NCBI GenBank assembly: GCA_934446455.1 | Contig: CAKSEE010000018.1 | Coordinates: 1-44,854 of the forward strand | Direction: 5' to 3' | From: an uncultured Oscillospiraceae bacterium | GTDB taxonomy: Bacteria > Bacillota > Clostridia > Oscillospirales > Ruminococcaceae | DNA: 44,854 nt | Shown here: positions 31,100 to 38,854 of the stretch, piece by piece | How the letters are laid out: the number at the start of each line of letters is the position of its first letter | Position numbering within the stretch: position 1 is the first letter of the stretch | Program-made: the position numbers and the translations under genes | The notes under the pieces: generated by a model | What the model was told of the DNA's origin: nothing | The model's database searches: none | What the model saw: only the letters and a program-made list of their open reading frames with translations

Positions 31100-32866
31100 T
31101 CAATACAGCTCCCTGCACCACGCCGCGCGCTGGTGATACGGCAGGTAATTTATCGGGTCCGCCCTGTAGCCCTCCTTACCGCCTACCCTCACCTCAAAAT
31201 GCAGGTGAGTTGCCGTAACTCTGCCCGTAGCGCCCATGTCGCCTATCTGCTGCCCCTGCGTTACATACTCGCCCACGTATACATGAACGTAGCTCATATG
31301 CCCGTAAAGCGTTACCAGACCGTTGGAGTGCTGGATAATTACGCAGTTGCCATAATCGTAGTACCAGCCTGCGACAAGAACCGTGCCCGAATCCGCCGCA
31401 ACTATCGGCGAGCCATAGTAGTCTACGATATCCACGCCCGAGTGACCCCAGTAGCCGCCGCGCGCTTCTACCATTTCGCTTATCATGCCGCCCGTAGCGC
31501 TTCCGACAGGCCAGTAGAACTGCCCCGAAACGTTCTGTATGCTTACTATCTGCCCGCGCGGAATGGGCTTTGTGCCAACGCCTATAACCTCAGTCACGGG
31601 CTCGGTAAGGGTAACGCGGTTCGTCACCTTCCTGCGCACCTCTACGCCGTTGATGTAGGATACGTCAGCGGTTACGGCCTCGGTGCCGTATTCGCCCTCG
31701 GTTATCGTATAGGTAGCGCCCTCGTAGCGCGTTGCGTCGTTGACATACTCAGTGTCGTACTTGGTCTTTTCCTCGTAATTCTCCGTGCGCGTTACCGTTA
31801 CCGCGAGGAAGGGCTCCTCCTCGTCTATAAGGAATTTATCGCCCACATATATGCTTGAGTCCTCTGAAAAGTCGGGGTTGAGCGCCGCAAGCTCCTCCAT
31901 GGTAAGCCCGAGCTTTGAGCATATGCCTATCGGCGAATCCCCCTCTACCGCGGAATAATACGCCGCGACCTTTTTCTTTGAGGTGATAAGCTTTATTATC
32001 GAGTCCTCGGACACCATGCTGTCCGCAAGGTAAAGCCCCGGTTCAAAGGATATCGGGCTTTCAAACTGAACCGTTTCCGTTGCGTTGTCGGTGCGGTACA
32101 CGTCAAGCAGTTCGTCAAGAGTGTCCTCTATCGCCGTCTTGTCTGCAAGCGCGCCGTAAAACGAGTTGCCGATATACATACCAAAGCCCGATTCTATCTG
32201 CTCGCCCATGGACGTGAGCATTCTGTCCGCAAGCTGATACTGCGTGAGAAGCGGCGTGCTGTAGCCCACCATGTCCACCTCGTAGGACGGCTCGAACGTT
32301 ACGGGCTCGGTGTTTTCGTCCATGTAGTTTATGCGCTGCTGAACGATTTTTTCCGCTGCGGTGAACGTTGTTTCATCGTCTATGTACCCGATAAAATCGC
32401 CGTTTACATGAAGCTTTACCGCATAGGTGAGGTTGTTGGCATAGGACACCACGCTGAAAAGGAACACGCAGCTTATAACGGGCAGCGCGTAGTTGCATAT
32501 TGTCACCGCAAGCCCGCGCTTTCCGAAAAGTATCCTGCCCGCCATGCGCAGCGAAGCCCGCAGCGCAGCGAAAAAGCCCTTTTCCTCAGCCGCTTTTCTT
32601 ATTTCCTTCCTGCCCATGTCAAACGCCTTGCCATAGCGCACGAACGGCTTGGCAAGCACACTGCCGAGTTTTCTGAAAAGCTCCGCCAGCACGCCGCCAA
32701 ACCTTGCAAGCAGCCTGCCAAGCGCCGCCAGCAGCTGAACCAGCAGCCCGCCTATAAAACCCGCCGCAGACATCATCGTCATGAACAGGTACATTCCAAG
32801 TCCGCACACGGCGTCATAAACGCTCGTTTTTTCAGCCGCAGGACTTTGCGCTGTAATCTGTGCCAT
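31100..32866 (-). CDS. Membrane-anchored M23 peptidoglycan endopeptidase with LysM and G5 domains
   Basis: 588 residues. Hydrophobic and amphipathic N-terminal segments (about 15-45, and LAVTICNYALPVISCVFLFS near 140-160) anchor it. An extracellular part then carries a LysM-like domain (AVEGDSPIGICSKLGLTMEE, then LAALNP). A G5 domain follows (YEEKTKYDTEYVND through EVRRKVTNRVTLTEPVTEVI). The C-terminal M23 metallopeptidase has WGHSGVDI, where HxxxD holds zinc, and THLHFEVR with the catalytic HxH. It should cut peptide cross-links of the cell wall; the LysM/G5 parts target it to the wall. AGGGAGA precedes the ATG. A mobile repeat sits in its leader. Confidence 0.92.
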   Translation of the reverse strand: MAQITAQSPAAEKTSVYDAVCGLGMYLFMTMMSAAGFIGGLLVQLLAALGRLLARFGGVLAELFRKLGSVLAKPFVRYGKAFDMGRKEIRKAAEEKGFFAALRASLRMAGRILFGKRGLAVTICNYALPVISCVFLFSVVSYANNLTYAVKLHVNGDFIGYIDDETTFTAAEKIVQQRINYMDENTEPVTFEPSYEVDMVGYSTPLLTQYQLADRMLTSMGEQIESGFGMYIGNSFYGALADKTAIEDTLDELLDVYRTDNATETVQFESPISFEPGLYLADSMVSEDSIIKLITSKKKVAAYYSAVEGDSPIGICSKLGLTMEELAALNPDFSEDSSIYVGDKFLIDEEEPFLAVTVTRTENYEEKTKYDTEYVNDATRYEGATYTITEGEYGTEAVTADVSYINGVEVRRKVTNRVTLTEPVTEVIGVGTKPIPRGQIVSIQNVSGQFYWPVGSATGGMISEMVEARGGYWGHSGVDIVDYYGSPIVAADSGTVLVAGWYYDYGNCVIIQHSNGLVTLYGHMSYVHVYVGEYVTQGQQIGDMGATGRVTATHLHFEVRVGGKEGYRADPINYLPYHQRAAWCRELY

Positions 32867-32921
32867 TTATATCTCCCTTTGCCGCGCGCCGCGGGCGGCG
32901 CTCCGTCAATACTCTATACAA

Positions 32922-33083
32922 GGCAATACCGCACAAAGACCATTTATTGGATTTTGCACGTGTCTTGCTTGCATATTTTCCGTCATCTTGCACAATTCGT
33001 CCTAGCAAGGCACACAGCCTTGCGCCGTCCTCATTGTACAATCTGACTGCGCAATACACGCACAATCTTTGTGCGGTATTGCC
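32922..33083. mobile_element. 162-bp MITE with GGCAATACCGCACAAAG termini
   Basis: Terminal inverted repeats of about 18 bp (GGCAATACCGCACAAAGA and TCTTTGTGCGGTATTGCC) are perfect over at least 18 positions. ACAA lies directly outside both ends (32918-32921, 33084-33087), a likely 4-bp target duplication. There is no coding capacity. A 48-bp relative lies at 20486-20533. It sits between the M23 gene and that gene's promoter, so it is transcribed as part of the leader. Confidence 0.8.
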
Positions 33084-33114
33084 ACAATAATAAATGCGTT
33101 ATTCACACCTTTTG

Positions 33115-33143
33115 ATTATAACACATCTGTAATAGTTTTGCAA
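33115..33143 (-). promoter_or_regulatory. Promoter of the M23 peptidase-hemolysin III unit
   Basis: TTGCAA (33138-33143), 17 bp, TATAAT (33115-33120) on the minus strand, about 250 nt before the peptidase start, with the MITE between them. Confidence 0.7.
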
Positions 33144-33205
33144 CCTTTTTGTAACCATTTTGTAACTTTCGCCGAAATGTTTCAGAAAACCGTCACAAAC
33201 CGCCC

Positions 33206-33907
33206 TTATTCAGCAATCTCGCCCACGGGGCTGGGGATATCGTAAACGTTGCCCGGGTCGGATACGGTAAGCCTTATGCTCAGGTCGCTGCGCTCTCCCT
33301 GCTCGTCCGCAACGCTCCCCGTTTCGGTGAATGCCGCCATGCAGCCGTCGGCGGCTATCTCGTAAACCGCAGAGAATGCGTAGAATTCCGACACGCCGTC
33401 AAGCATTCCCACGGCGTTTTTGTTGAGCTTTTCGGGGTCGTAATCGTAGCGCACGGTAAGCGAGCCGTCCGCGTTCTCCGTAAGCTGCGCAGACTCAACG
33501 GACGTTCCGTCAAGGAAGAATATACTGCCGCGCGCGTACGGATAGCGGTAGGTCTTTGAGTAAAGATTGTATAGGTAGCTCTCGTCATCGGTGCTTATTA
33601 TGCGCCACTTTTCGTCGCCGCGGTTTTTGTAGAAGAACTGCGCTCCGTCGCTGTACGCGCCCTCCGTGCCGTTTTCGTCCTGAGAGATGTAGCTGAAAAT
33701 CATCTCGTCCTTCTTGTTGATGAAGAACGAGAATTCCATGAGCGTTTCGCCGCTCGCAACGTCCGTCATCGTAAGCCTGCCGCTGCCCAGCTTTTCGTAA
33801 AGCTCCTTTGCGCGCTTCACCTCGGAAAAGCCCTCGGGAACGGAAAGCGCGCAGCCGCTCACAAGCATTATCACAAGCGCCAAAAGAAGCGCGGCGGTCC
33901 TCTTCAT
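33206..33907 (-). CDS. Lipoprotein of unknown function
   Basis: 233 residues. The signal peptide MKRTAALLLALVIMLVSGC puts the lipid Cys near residue 19. The mature part is a soluble beta-rich protein (LTMTDVASGETLMEFSFFI, then MIFSYISQDENGTEG, YSDGAQFFYKNRGDEKW, RYDYDPEKL). It resembles the beta-sheet lipoproteins that sense or carry small hydrophobic molecules, but I cannot name a family. I chose the ATG at 33905-33907 because GGGGGG precedes it; 14 extra upstream codons carry no ribosome site. No partner gene is evident. The next gene on this strand upstream is HPr, about 120 nt away. Confidence 0.75.
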   Translation of the reverse strand: MKRTAALLLALVIMLVSGCALSVPEGFSEVKRAKELYEKLGSGRLTMTDVASGETLMEFSFFINKKDEMIFSYISQDENGTEGAYSDGAQFFYKNRGDEKWRIISTDDESYLYNLYSKTYRYPYARGSIFFLDGTSVESAQLTENADGSLTVRYDYDPEKLNKNAVGMLDGVSEFYAFSAVYEIAADGCMAAFTETGSVADEQGERSDLSIRLTVSDPGNVYDIPSPVGEIAE

Positions 33908-34025
33908 CAAAATCCCCCCCGAATACAAAAATGGGGCGGAATACGGCACCTGCCGCTTCCTGCCCCGACAAACCGGCGCTTAACGCCGCTATAATTTACA
34001 GGATACTGCTTTTGTCTTTTCTGAA

Positions 34026-34289
34026 TTACTCAGCGAAGCCGCTCTCAACAAGCTTTACAAGACCGTCAACTGCGAGCTGCTCGTCTGCGCCGTCAGCGAT
34101 AATGCGGATCTTTACGCCGCCTACGATACCGAGGGAAAGAATGCCGAGCAGGGACTTTGCGTTTACCCTGCGCTCCTCCTTCTCAACCCAGATAGAGGAC
34201 TTGTACTCGTTAGCCTTCTGAATGAAGAACGTAGCGGGTCTTGCGTGTAAGCCTACCTGATTTTTAACTTCAATGTCTTTCATGCACAT
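34026..34289 (-). CDS. ptsH: HPr phosphocarrier protein
   Basis: 87-residue cytoplasmic phosphocarrier of the phosphotransferase system and, in Firmicutes, the co-regulator of carbon catabolite control. GLHARPAT holds the phosphorylated His15, and NAKSLLGILSLG holds Ser46, the HPr-kinase site. With the first ATG (34287-34289) the numbering matches both exactly. GGAGG lies 9 nt upstream, so the MCMKDIEV start is kept. Because His15 is present it is HPr and not the Crh variant. No ptsI gene follows, so it is a stand-alone locus. A clear promoter lies at 34431-34459. Confidence 0.93.
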   Translation of the reverse strand: MCMKDIEVKNQVGLHARPATFFIQKANEYKSSIWVEKEERRVNAKSLLGILSLGIVGGVKIRIIADGADEQLAVDGLVKLVESGFAE

Positions 34290-34430
34290 GATACATAACC
34301 TCCAAAAATAATAGCTACCGACTGAACGGTCTGAAATAACTGCTTCTTTTCTTCTGTTCGTATTCCGTGCGGCGTATGCTTTCTGTTTCTTCGCCGCCGA
34401 GAGAGCATTTTCTGCTCATCTTCTGATACT

Positions 34431-34459
34431 AGTATATCCAAAATATCCGCGCCCGTCAA
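34431..34459 (-). promoter_or_regulatory. Promoter of the HPr gene
   Basis: TTGACG (34454-34459), 17 bp, TATACT (34431-34436) on the minus strand. The intergenic stretch 34460-34720 is AT-rich and otherwise shows only the deacetylase leader. Confidence 0.75.
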
Positions 34460-34720
34460 CAGAAAAATTAAATTTTGATATATTTTAAGTTGAATTTCTG
34501 TTTTTTTGCGTATAAAATACAAACGCAAACGCCGCCTATTGTGCAATTCCAACAAAAATTTTTCAACTTAATATTCAACATAAACATGAGTTTTCCACTA
34601 ATTTTGAACAAGCGTCCATTTTGCCCCGAAATGACATATCAAATACGCATATTTGTCCGGGGGCTTGCATATATTCACACAAAAGAACTTGCCGAAAGGC
34701 TGATAAACGGAGGGAAATAT

Positions 34721-35764
34721 ATGAGGTCTGTTACAATAACGAAAAAAGGCGCAAGACGGCTGGCAGCAGGGGCTGTTATCGCTGCTGCGACCGCGGCAGT
34801 GGCGGTGATAGCGGTGCTTACTTCCGTGGGAACGCAGGCGGAGAACAGGCTGCTGCCGATATACTGCGTGGATCGCGGCGACAACAGGATATCGCTCACC
34901 TTTGACGTGGCATGGGAGAACTCCAACACCGACGAGCTTATCGAGATACTCGACGAATACGACGCGCGCGCGACGTTCTTCATCACGGGCGACTGGTGCG
35001 ACAGGTACCCCGACGACGTAAAGGCATTCTACGACGCGGGTCATGAGATACAGAACCATTCCGACAAGCACCCGCACGTTGAGGGCATAAACGTGAACGA
35101 CCTCATTGCGGATACGAACGAGGCCTCACGCAAGATAACCATGATAACGGGCGAAAAGCCCTCGCTGTACCGCGCGCCCTACGGCGAATACGACGACGCG
35201 GCGCTCACCACGCTTGACGGCATGGGCTACAAGGTCATTCAGTGGGACGTTGACAGCATAGACTGGGATAAGCCCTCGCCCGAAAAGATAAAGGAGCGCG
35301 TTCTTGGCAAGGTAAAGTCGGGGTCGATAGTGCTGTTCCACAACGACCTTGAAAACACCACCGAGGCGCTGCCGCAGATTCTAACCGAGCTTAAGTCGCA
35401 GGGCTACGAGTTCGTGCCCGTAAGCGAGCTTATCTTCCCCGATGAATACTACATAGACGCGGACGGCACGCAGAAGGCGGTAGTTCAGAGCTCCCTGCCG
35501 ACCGGGGAGGAGCTTACAGAGGCGCTCGCGCTCTATTCCGACGAGCTGAGCGCTGCGGGCATTTCCGAGGAGCAGGCGGCGCAGGCGGTAAGCGCGCTCA
35601 GCAAAGGCGGCGCGGAAGCCCTCCCCGCAGAGCTTCCCGAGGAGGCGCGCGAGGTGATAGCAAACGTTATCGCGGCGGCGCGCGGCGGCGCGCAGGGTGC
35701 GCAGACGCAGACAGCGGCGGACAGCGCGCAGGACGGGCAGGAGGAAATATCCTCCGCTAAGTAA
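34721..35764 (+). CDS. Membrane-anchored polysaccharide deacetylase (CE4 family)
   Basis: 347 residues. An N-terminal membrane anchor (RRLAAGAVIAAATAAVAVIA) leads to a NodB-homology domain. CE4 motifs: SLTFDVAW (motif 1), HSDKHPH (motif 2, metal His pair), RAPYGEYDD (motif 3), QWDVDSIDW (motif 4) and SIVLFHND (motif 5). Motif 1 reads TFDV and not TFDD, as in PdaB-like spore-wall deacetylases. A ~100-residue Ala/Glu-rich tail follows (LTEALALYSDEL, EEQAAQAVSALSKGG). It should remove acetyl groups from wall glycans outside the cell. AGGG precedes the ATG at 34721. Its terminator hairpin has been duplicated by a mobile element just downstream. Confidence 0.9.
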   Translation: MRSVTITKKGARRLAAGAVIAAATAAVAVIAVLTSVGTQAENRLLPIYCVDRGDNRISLTFDVAWENSNTDELIEILDEYDARATFFITGDWCDRYPDDVKAFYDAGHEIQNHSDKHPHVEGINVNDLIADTNEASRKITMITGEKPSLYRAPYGEYDDAALTTLDGMGYKVIQWDVDSIDWDKPSPEKIKERVLGKVKSGSIVLFHNDLENTTEALPQILTELKSQGYEFVPVSELIFPDEYYIDADGTQKAVVQSSLPTGEELTEALALYSDELSAAGISEEQAAQAVSALSKGGAEALPAELPEEAREVIANVIAAARGGAQGAQTQTAADSAQDGQEEISSAK

Positions 35765-35774
35765 GCGCAAAAAA

Positions 35775-35800
35775 GGCGGCGCATGAGATACTGCGCCGCC
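35775..35800 (+). terminator. Deacetylase terminator hairpin, left duplicate
   Basis: GGCGGCGCA and TGCGCCGCC arms around an 8-nt loop, 26 bp. The identical 26 bp recur at 35989-36014. An IS1182-like end begins at the next base. Confidence 0.9.
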
Positions 35801-35988
35801 CGAGTCTGTCGAAAAAGTCTTGCGACTTTTCCGACAGGAACATCCGCACTGCGCGCACTCATTGCCGGCTACGCCGACAATTCGCACACTTGTGCGGATA
35901 GAAGTGTTTTTTGCCCCGGCGGAGCCGTGACAAAAAACGGATTTCAAAACCCGCTTCGCGGGAATAACATACTTTTTCGACAAGCTGA
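35801..35988. mobile_element. 188-bp MITE with IS1182-like ends, flanked by a duplicated terminator hairpin
   Basis: Left tip: GAGTCTGTCGAAAAAGT. Right tip (inverted): CAGCTTGTCGAAAAAGT. They match at 14 of 17 positions and resemble the ends of the IS at 16959-18475. There is no gene inside. The interior is highly structured: CCGCAC/GTGCGG, TTTTTTG/CAAAAAA around a GC-rich core, and CCCGCTTCGCGGG. A perfect 26-bp terminator hairpin sits on both sides. It is a non-autonomous relative of the element family that made the 11.5-kb insertion. Confidence 0.85.
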
Positions 35989-36014
35989 GGCGGCGCATGA
36001 GATACTGCGCCGCC
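35989..36014 (+). terminator. Deacetylase terminator hairpin, right duplicate
   Basis: Exact copy of 35775-35800, followed by CTTATC, presumably the original downstream flank. Confidence 0.88.
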
Positions 36015-36098
36015 CTTATCTGCCCGCCGTACACCCAAAATGTGCATAATATACAGAACCTTGCGCATTTTTTGGTATCTTTATGCTACAATTTTTTA

Positions 36099-36127
36099 TT
36101 GACTTATGAATAAATCGGTGCTATAAT
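36099..36127 (+). promoter_or_regulatory. Promoter of the papain-like protease
   Basis: TTGACT (36099-36104), 17 bp, TATAAT (36122-36127). Confidence 0.8.
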
Positions 36128-36171
36128 TATATTGTAATGTCCATTACGGGCAAAAAAAGGAGGTATTAAAT

Positions 36172-38667
36172 ATGAGGCTTTTCAAACGGCTTATGTCGGC
36201 CGCTATAGTGGCGGCGATAGCCCTCGCGTCAACAGGACTGACGGCGTTCGCCGACATTCCGCAGGATGAAACCGAACCCGATTGCGTAATCGGCGGGTAT
36301 GTGTCGCCCAGAATTTACGACACCGACGGAAACGAAATTATTCAGAACTTTGTTCCCGACACCATAGAAGCGCCCGAGGCAGACGCTTCAAGCTCTTATT
36401 ACAACCTTGTTGAGCTTGGCAGGGTGACCTCAGTCAAGGACCAGGGCGCGCTTGGCACCTGCTGGGCGCATTCTGCGCTCGCTTCCATGGAATCCAACCT
36501 GATAACGAAGGGCTATGCCAATAAGACTATAGACCTGTCCGAAGGGCACCTTGCATGGTTTACCAACGGCGCGGGCAACAACAACGCAAAAGACCCGCTT
36601 TGCGGCGATACCGGCGTATATTCCGACCCGAAGAAGGCGTACGCGCTGGGCGGAAACGACTGGGGTGCGGCAGGCACGCTCGGCAGCTGGACGGGCGCTC
36701 AGCTTGAATCCAAGTTCCCCTACAGCCAGGCGGAAAACTACAAGACCCCCGCGGAGTCCACGCGCTACGACAGCTGTGCGCATCTCCAGAACATGAACAT
36801 ATATGACCCGACGGATAAGACCGGCATAAAGAACGCCCTTGTAAAGTACGGCGCTATGTCCATCGGCTATTACGCCGAGGGCGAGGGCAGCAACTATTAT
36901 AATAAGAGCACCGCCGCTTATTTTTCCGATGTGGTAAACAACGCCAACCACGCCGTTACCGTTGTCGGCTGGGACGACAACTACAGCCGCAACAACTTCA
37001 ACGCCTCGTGCCGCCCAAAGTCCAACGGCGCGTGGATAATCAAGAACAGCTGGGGCACCTCCTACGGCAAGAACGGTTACTTCTACCTTTCGTACGAAGA
37101 GCCGTCCATAGATATGGTAGCGTCCTATGATGTGGAAAAGAACAACAACTACAACCACATCTACCAGCACGACGGCAGGCTGGACAATGCGTTTGGCAGA
37201 ACTTCTCCGTTTACCGCGGCAAACGTGTTTACGGCCGTTGATACAAGCGCTGTTTCCGCTGTCGGCTTCTATACGCTTGAGGCGGACACCACCTATAAGA
37301 TTTCCGTTATCCGCGGAGTAACCACCGCCCCCAACACGGGCACCGTGGTAACATCTCAGACGGCGAAAATGACTTATGCGGGCTATCACACCGTCAAGCT
37401 CAGCAAACCCGTTCAGCTCAAGAAGGGCGAAAAGTTTGCAATAGCCCTCACCACGATGACCAAAAGCTCAGACAATTGCTACTGGGTATGCGTTGACAAG
37501 AACGCGCCGACAACCGGAGCTTCTTTCGACACAGACGACACCACGCTCACCTCTTCCTCCTCTTGGTATGACCTGTCCGCGGGTGAAACCAGAAACTACT
37601 GCATCAAGGCGTACACCAAGGCAAGCGCTGCGGCTGCGCCCACAAACGTAAAGGCTGTTGCGGGCAACGGGCAGGTAACGCTTTCGTGGAACGCCGTTTC
37701 GGGCGCTTCAAACTACTCCGTGCTCATGAAAAAGGGCACAGAGTGGCTCACGCTCGCTTCCACGGGAACAAAGACTACATACACTGCAACGGGGCTTGCT
37801 AACGGCGGCAAGTATTACTTTGCCGTAAAGGCGTGCGTCGGCGGCTCGTGGAGCGCTTCCTCCGAGATAGTTTCCGCTTCTCCCCTCGGCAACATCGTTC
37901 CGCAGAACGTAAAGGCTGTTGCGGGCGACGGCAAGGTTACGATCACATGGAGCGCGGTAAAGGGCGCTTCCAACTACGCGGTATTCCTTAAGAAGGGCAC
38001 GTCGTGGCTCAACGTAGGCTCTGCGGGCACAAACACGAGCTTCACGTCCAGAGGGCTTGCAAACGGCGGCAAATACTATTATATGGTAAGGTCGTATGTC
38101 AACGGCACATGGAGCAATCCGTCCGCGGTCGTATTCGGCATACCCGCCTGCATAACGCCGCAGAACGTCAAGGCGTTCGCGGGCGACGGCAAGGTAACGC
38201 TCACATGGGACGCGGTAAAGGGCGCTTCCAACTACGTTGTATTCATGAAGAAGGGCAGCACGAGCTTCAATCTCGGCTCTGCGGGAACCGCTACCACGTT
38301 CACCTCTAAGGGTCTTACAAACGGCAGCAAATACTACTACACCGTAAAGGCTTACGTAAACGGCTCGTGGAGCGACGACTCCGCGATAGTTTCCGCAACG
38401 CCCGTATGCACAACGCCGCAGAACGTAAAGGCCGTCGGCGGCGCGGGCAAGGCTACCGTAACATGGAACGCGGTAAAGGGCGCTTCCAACTACGTTGTGA
38501 TGATGAAAAAGGGCACGCTCTGGATTTCGCTCGGCTCTGCGGGAACAAAGACCTCCTACACCGCAACGGGACTTGCTAGCGGCGGTAAATACTACTTCGC
38601 CGTAAAGGCGTATGTAAACGGCGCATGGAGCGACCTGTCCGACGCTGCCCCCGCAAGCATTTCGTAA
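36172..38667 (+). CDS. Secreted papain-like (C1) cysteine protease with four FN3 repeats
   Basis: 831 residues with a signal peptide (about 1-27). The C1A catalytic domain has VTSVKDQGALGTCWAHSALA (Cys97), NHAVTVVGWDD (His260) and WIIKNSWGTSYGKNGYFYLS (Asn292), the full triad. A beta-sandwich region follows (about 315-480; TAVDTSAVSAVGFYTLEADT). Then come four tandem fibronectin type III repeats of about 84 residues, each starting P-x-NVKA and containing GASNY and LANGGKYYF-like strands. There is no sorting signal, so it is released or held by the FN3 repeats. AGGAGG lies before the ATG. A terminator 24 nt downstream ends the unit. Papain-like proteases with this Cys/His/Asn order occur in many gut Firmicutes. 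Confidence 0.93.
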   Translation: MRLFKRLMSAAIVAAIALASTGLTAFADIPQDETEPDCVIGGYVSPRIYDTDGNEIIQNFVPDTIEAPEADASSSYYNLVELGRVTSVKDQGALGTCWAHSALASMESNLITKGYANKTIDLSEGHLAWFTNGAGNNNAKDPLCGDTGVYSDPKKAYALGGNDWGAAGTLGSWTGAQLESKFPYSQAENYKTPAESTRYDSCAHLQNMNIYDPTDKTGIKNALVKYGAMSIGYYAEGEGSNYYNKSTAAYFSDVVNNANHAVTVVGWDDNYSRNNFNASCRPKSNGAWIIKNSWGTSYGKNGYFYLSYEEPSIDMVASYDVEKNNNYNHIYQHDGRLDNAFGRTSPFTAANVFTAVDTSAVSAVGFYTLEADTTYKISVIRGVTTAPNTGTVVTSQTAKMTYAGYHTVKLSKPVQLKKGEKFAIALTTMTKSSDNCYWVCVDKNAPTTGASFDTDDTTLTSSSSWYDLSAGETRNYCIKAYTKASAAAAPTNVKAVAGNGQVTLSWNAVSGASNYSVLMKKGTEWLTLASTGTKTTYTATGLANGGKYYFAVKACVGGSWSASSEIVSASPLGNIVPQNVKAVAGDGKVTITWSAVKGASNYAVFLKKGTSWLNVGSAGTNTSFTSRGLANGGKYYYMVRSYVNGTWSNPSAVVFGIPACITPQNVKAFAGDGKVTLTWDAVKGASNYVVFMKKGSTSFNLGSAGTATTFTSKGLTNGSKYYYTVKAYVNGSWSDDSAIVSATPVCTTPQNVKAVGGAGKATVTWNAVKGASNYVVMMKKGTLWISLGSAGTKTSYTATGLASGGKYYFAVKAYVNGAWSDLSDAAPASIS

Positions 38668-38690
38668 AAAACCTTATAGCAATACGGTTG

Positions 38691-38717
38691 AATCCGCAGG
38701 CAAAATGTCTGCGGATT
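38691..38717 (+). terminator. Terminator after the papain-like protease
   Basis: AATCCGCAG pairs with CTGCGGATT around a 9-nt loop, then TCTGTCTTTC. Confidence 0.8.
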
Positions 38718-38854
38718 TCTGTCTTTCGGAAGCTAATTCGAGCGCGGCGCCGAAGGCTTCCCCTTTTTCAGAACGGTTGACAATCGCAAAAGCCTGTGAT
38801 ATACTGGATTCAGGGCGCAATGCGCTTTCAGGGTATGGGAAACAGGAGAAAACA

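Noticed and set aside
34026..34289. Crh (catabolite regulator without PTS function)
   Set aside because: His15 is present in GLHARPA, so it is HPr.
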